NCBI GenBank assembly: GCA_946902875.1
Contig: OX336348.1
Span: forward strand, 13,045,741-13,109,740
Origin: Nematopogon swammerdamellus
Lineage: Eukaryota > Arthropoda > Insecta > Lepidoptera > Adelidae
Length of the DNA: 64,000 bases
Direction of reading: 5' to 3'
Positions within the stretch are counted from its first letter, which is position 1, and each line of letters begins with the position of its first letter. This document shows positions 63,555 through 64,000 of the stretch, piece after piece. The notes under the pieces are model-generated. The model saw nothing but the letters and a program-made list of their open reading frames with translations, ran no database searches and was not told the origin of the DNA. Both the position numbers and the translations under genes were made by a program.

Positions 63555-64000
63555 GGTCTTTCAAAATTAGTTAATAGTACGCTAAGGGGGGGTTCTGTAA
63601 CGGAAATAAATCACTTTTGAGGAACAAAGATTTTTTTTTACAAAAAAAAAATTTTTTTGATGTAAAATGTCAGTCAATGCCAGGAACAAAAAAGTCTTCC
63701 AACACATAGATCTCTTTCTTTCAGAAATTGTGAAAAACCACAATTTTAGTTTTATTAGTATGGAATAGAAAGAATTTGATTTTTTTACCAACTTACACGT
63801 GTTACATCAAAATGGTAACGAAGACTTTTTTGTTACTGTTATGAAACTGAATCGATTAGGCTATAAAAATCAACCACCTATTTCTTTATTTAAATACATA
63901 AAAAACATTTTACATAAAAAAAGCCCAAGGTCCAACACATTTTATATAGGTTTTACTCCCTATATGATGCAGAACCCCCCCCCCCTTAGCGTACTATTAA
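63555..64000. mobile_element. MITE with TAGTACGCTAAGGGGGGG ends, copy 2
   Basis: Inverted relative to 29689-30190. Left end at 63577 (GTACGCTAAGGGGGGGTTCT), right end CTTAGCGTACTATTAA reaching the window edge; a C-run of about 13 at 63976. Any outer part lies beyond the window. Confidence 0.75.

Overview
The window looks like animal, very probably lepidopteran (moth or butterfly), intergenic DNA. It is AT-rich, carries no operon-like gene strings, and consists almost wholly of transposable elements and repeats. The repertoire points the same way: an R4/Dong-type LINE, jockey-, CR1/L2- and RTE-type LINEs with short-microsatellite tails, chimeric tRNA/5S-like SINEs, Helitron-type minisatellites, and PIF/Harbinger, Tc1, hAT and piggyBac-like DNA transposons. 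The taxon is inferred from repeat style only. No complete host gene was found. Two short stretches near 30.3-31.0 kb are the only candidates for host exons.

Layout. 0-5 kb: an old jockey-type LINE pseudogene split by a Helitron-like repeat, which is itself split by a SINE and a minisatellite. 4.7-9.6 kb: a nearly intact CR1/L2-like LINE on the minus strand and an L1-ORF1-like gene. 10-16.4 kb: a MITE, low-complexity DNA, LINE fragments and a broken Tc1 transposase. 16.4-19.7 kb: dispersed repeats. 19.7-25.7 kb: a decayed RTE-type LINE split by an LTR-type element, with a hAT-like element at its end. 25.8-35 kb: a Harbinger fragment, SINEs, LINE fragments, a 72-bp minisatellite and a TIR element. 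35.3-37.9 kb and 49.8-53.3 kb: two inverted copies of one cassette (130-bp minisatellite, Helitron helicase tail, 550-bp palindrome); the first lies inside piggyBac-like ends. 38-49 kb: a (TATAA)n tract, LINE fragments nested in RTE and Helitron-like DNA, and a second nuclease-bearing retroelement split by a MITE. 53.4-57.8 kb: an R4/Dong-type LINE with an open 1290-codon frame. 57.8-64 kb: a minus-strand LINE with a solo LTR in it, a Harbinger transposase interrupted by Harbinger-like elements, and small repeats.

The parts relate by insertion history rather than by pathway. Several junctions can be undone on paper to restore a reading frame, which gives a relative order of events. The only frame that could still encode a complete multi-domain enzyme is the R4/Dong-type protein. 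I saw no CRISPR array, operon, or clearly new multi-gene system. The least ordinary structures are the inverted cassettes with giant palindromes, the piggyBac-like capture of one of them, and the nested Harbinger locus that carries a MADF-like fragment.
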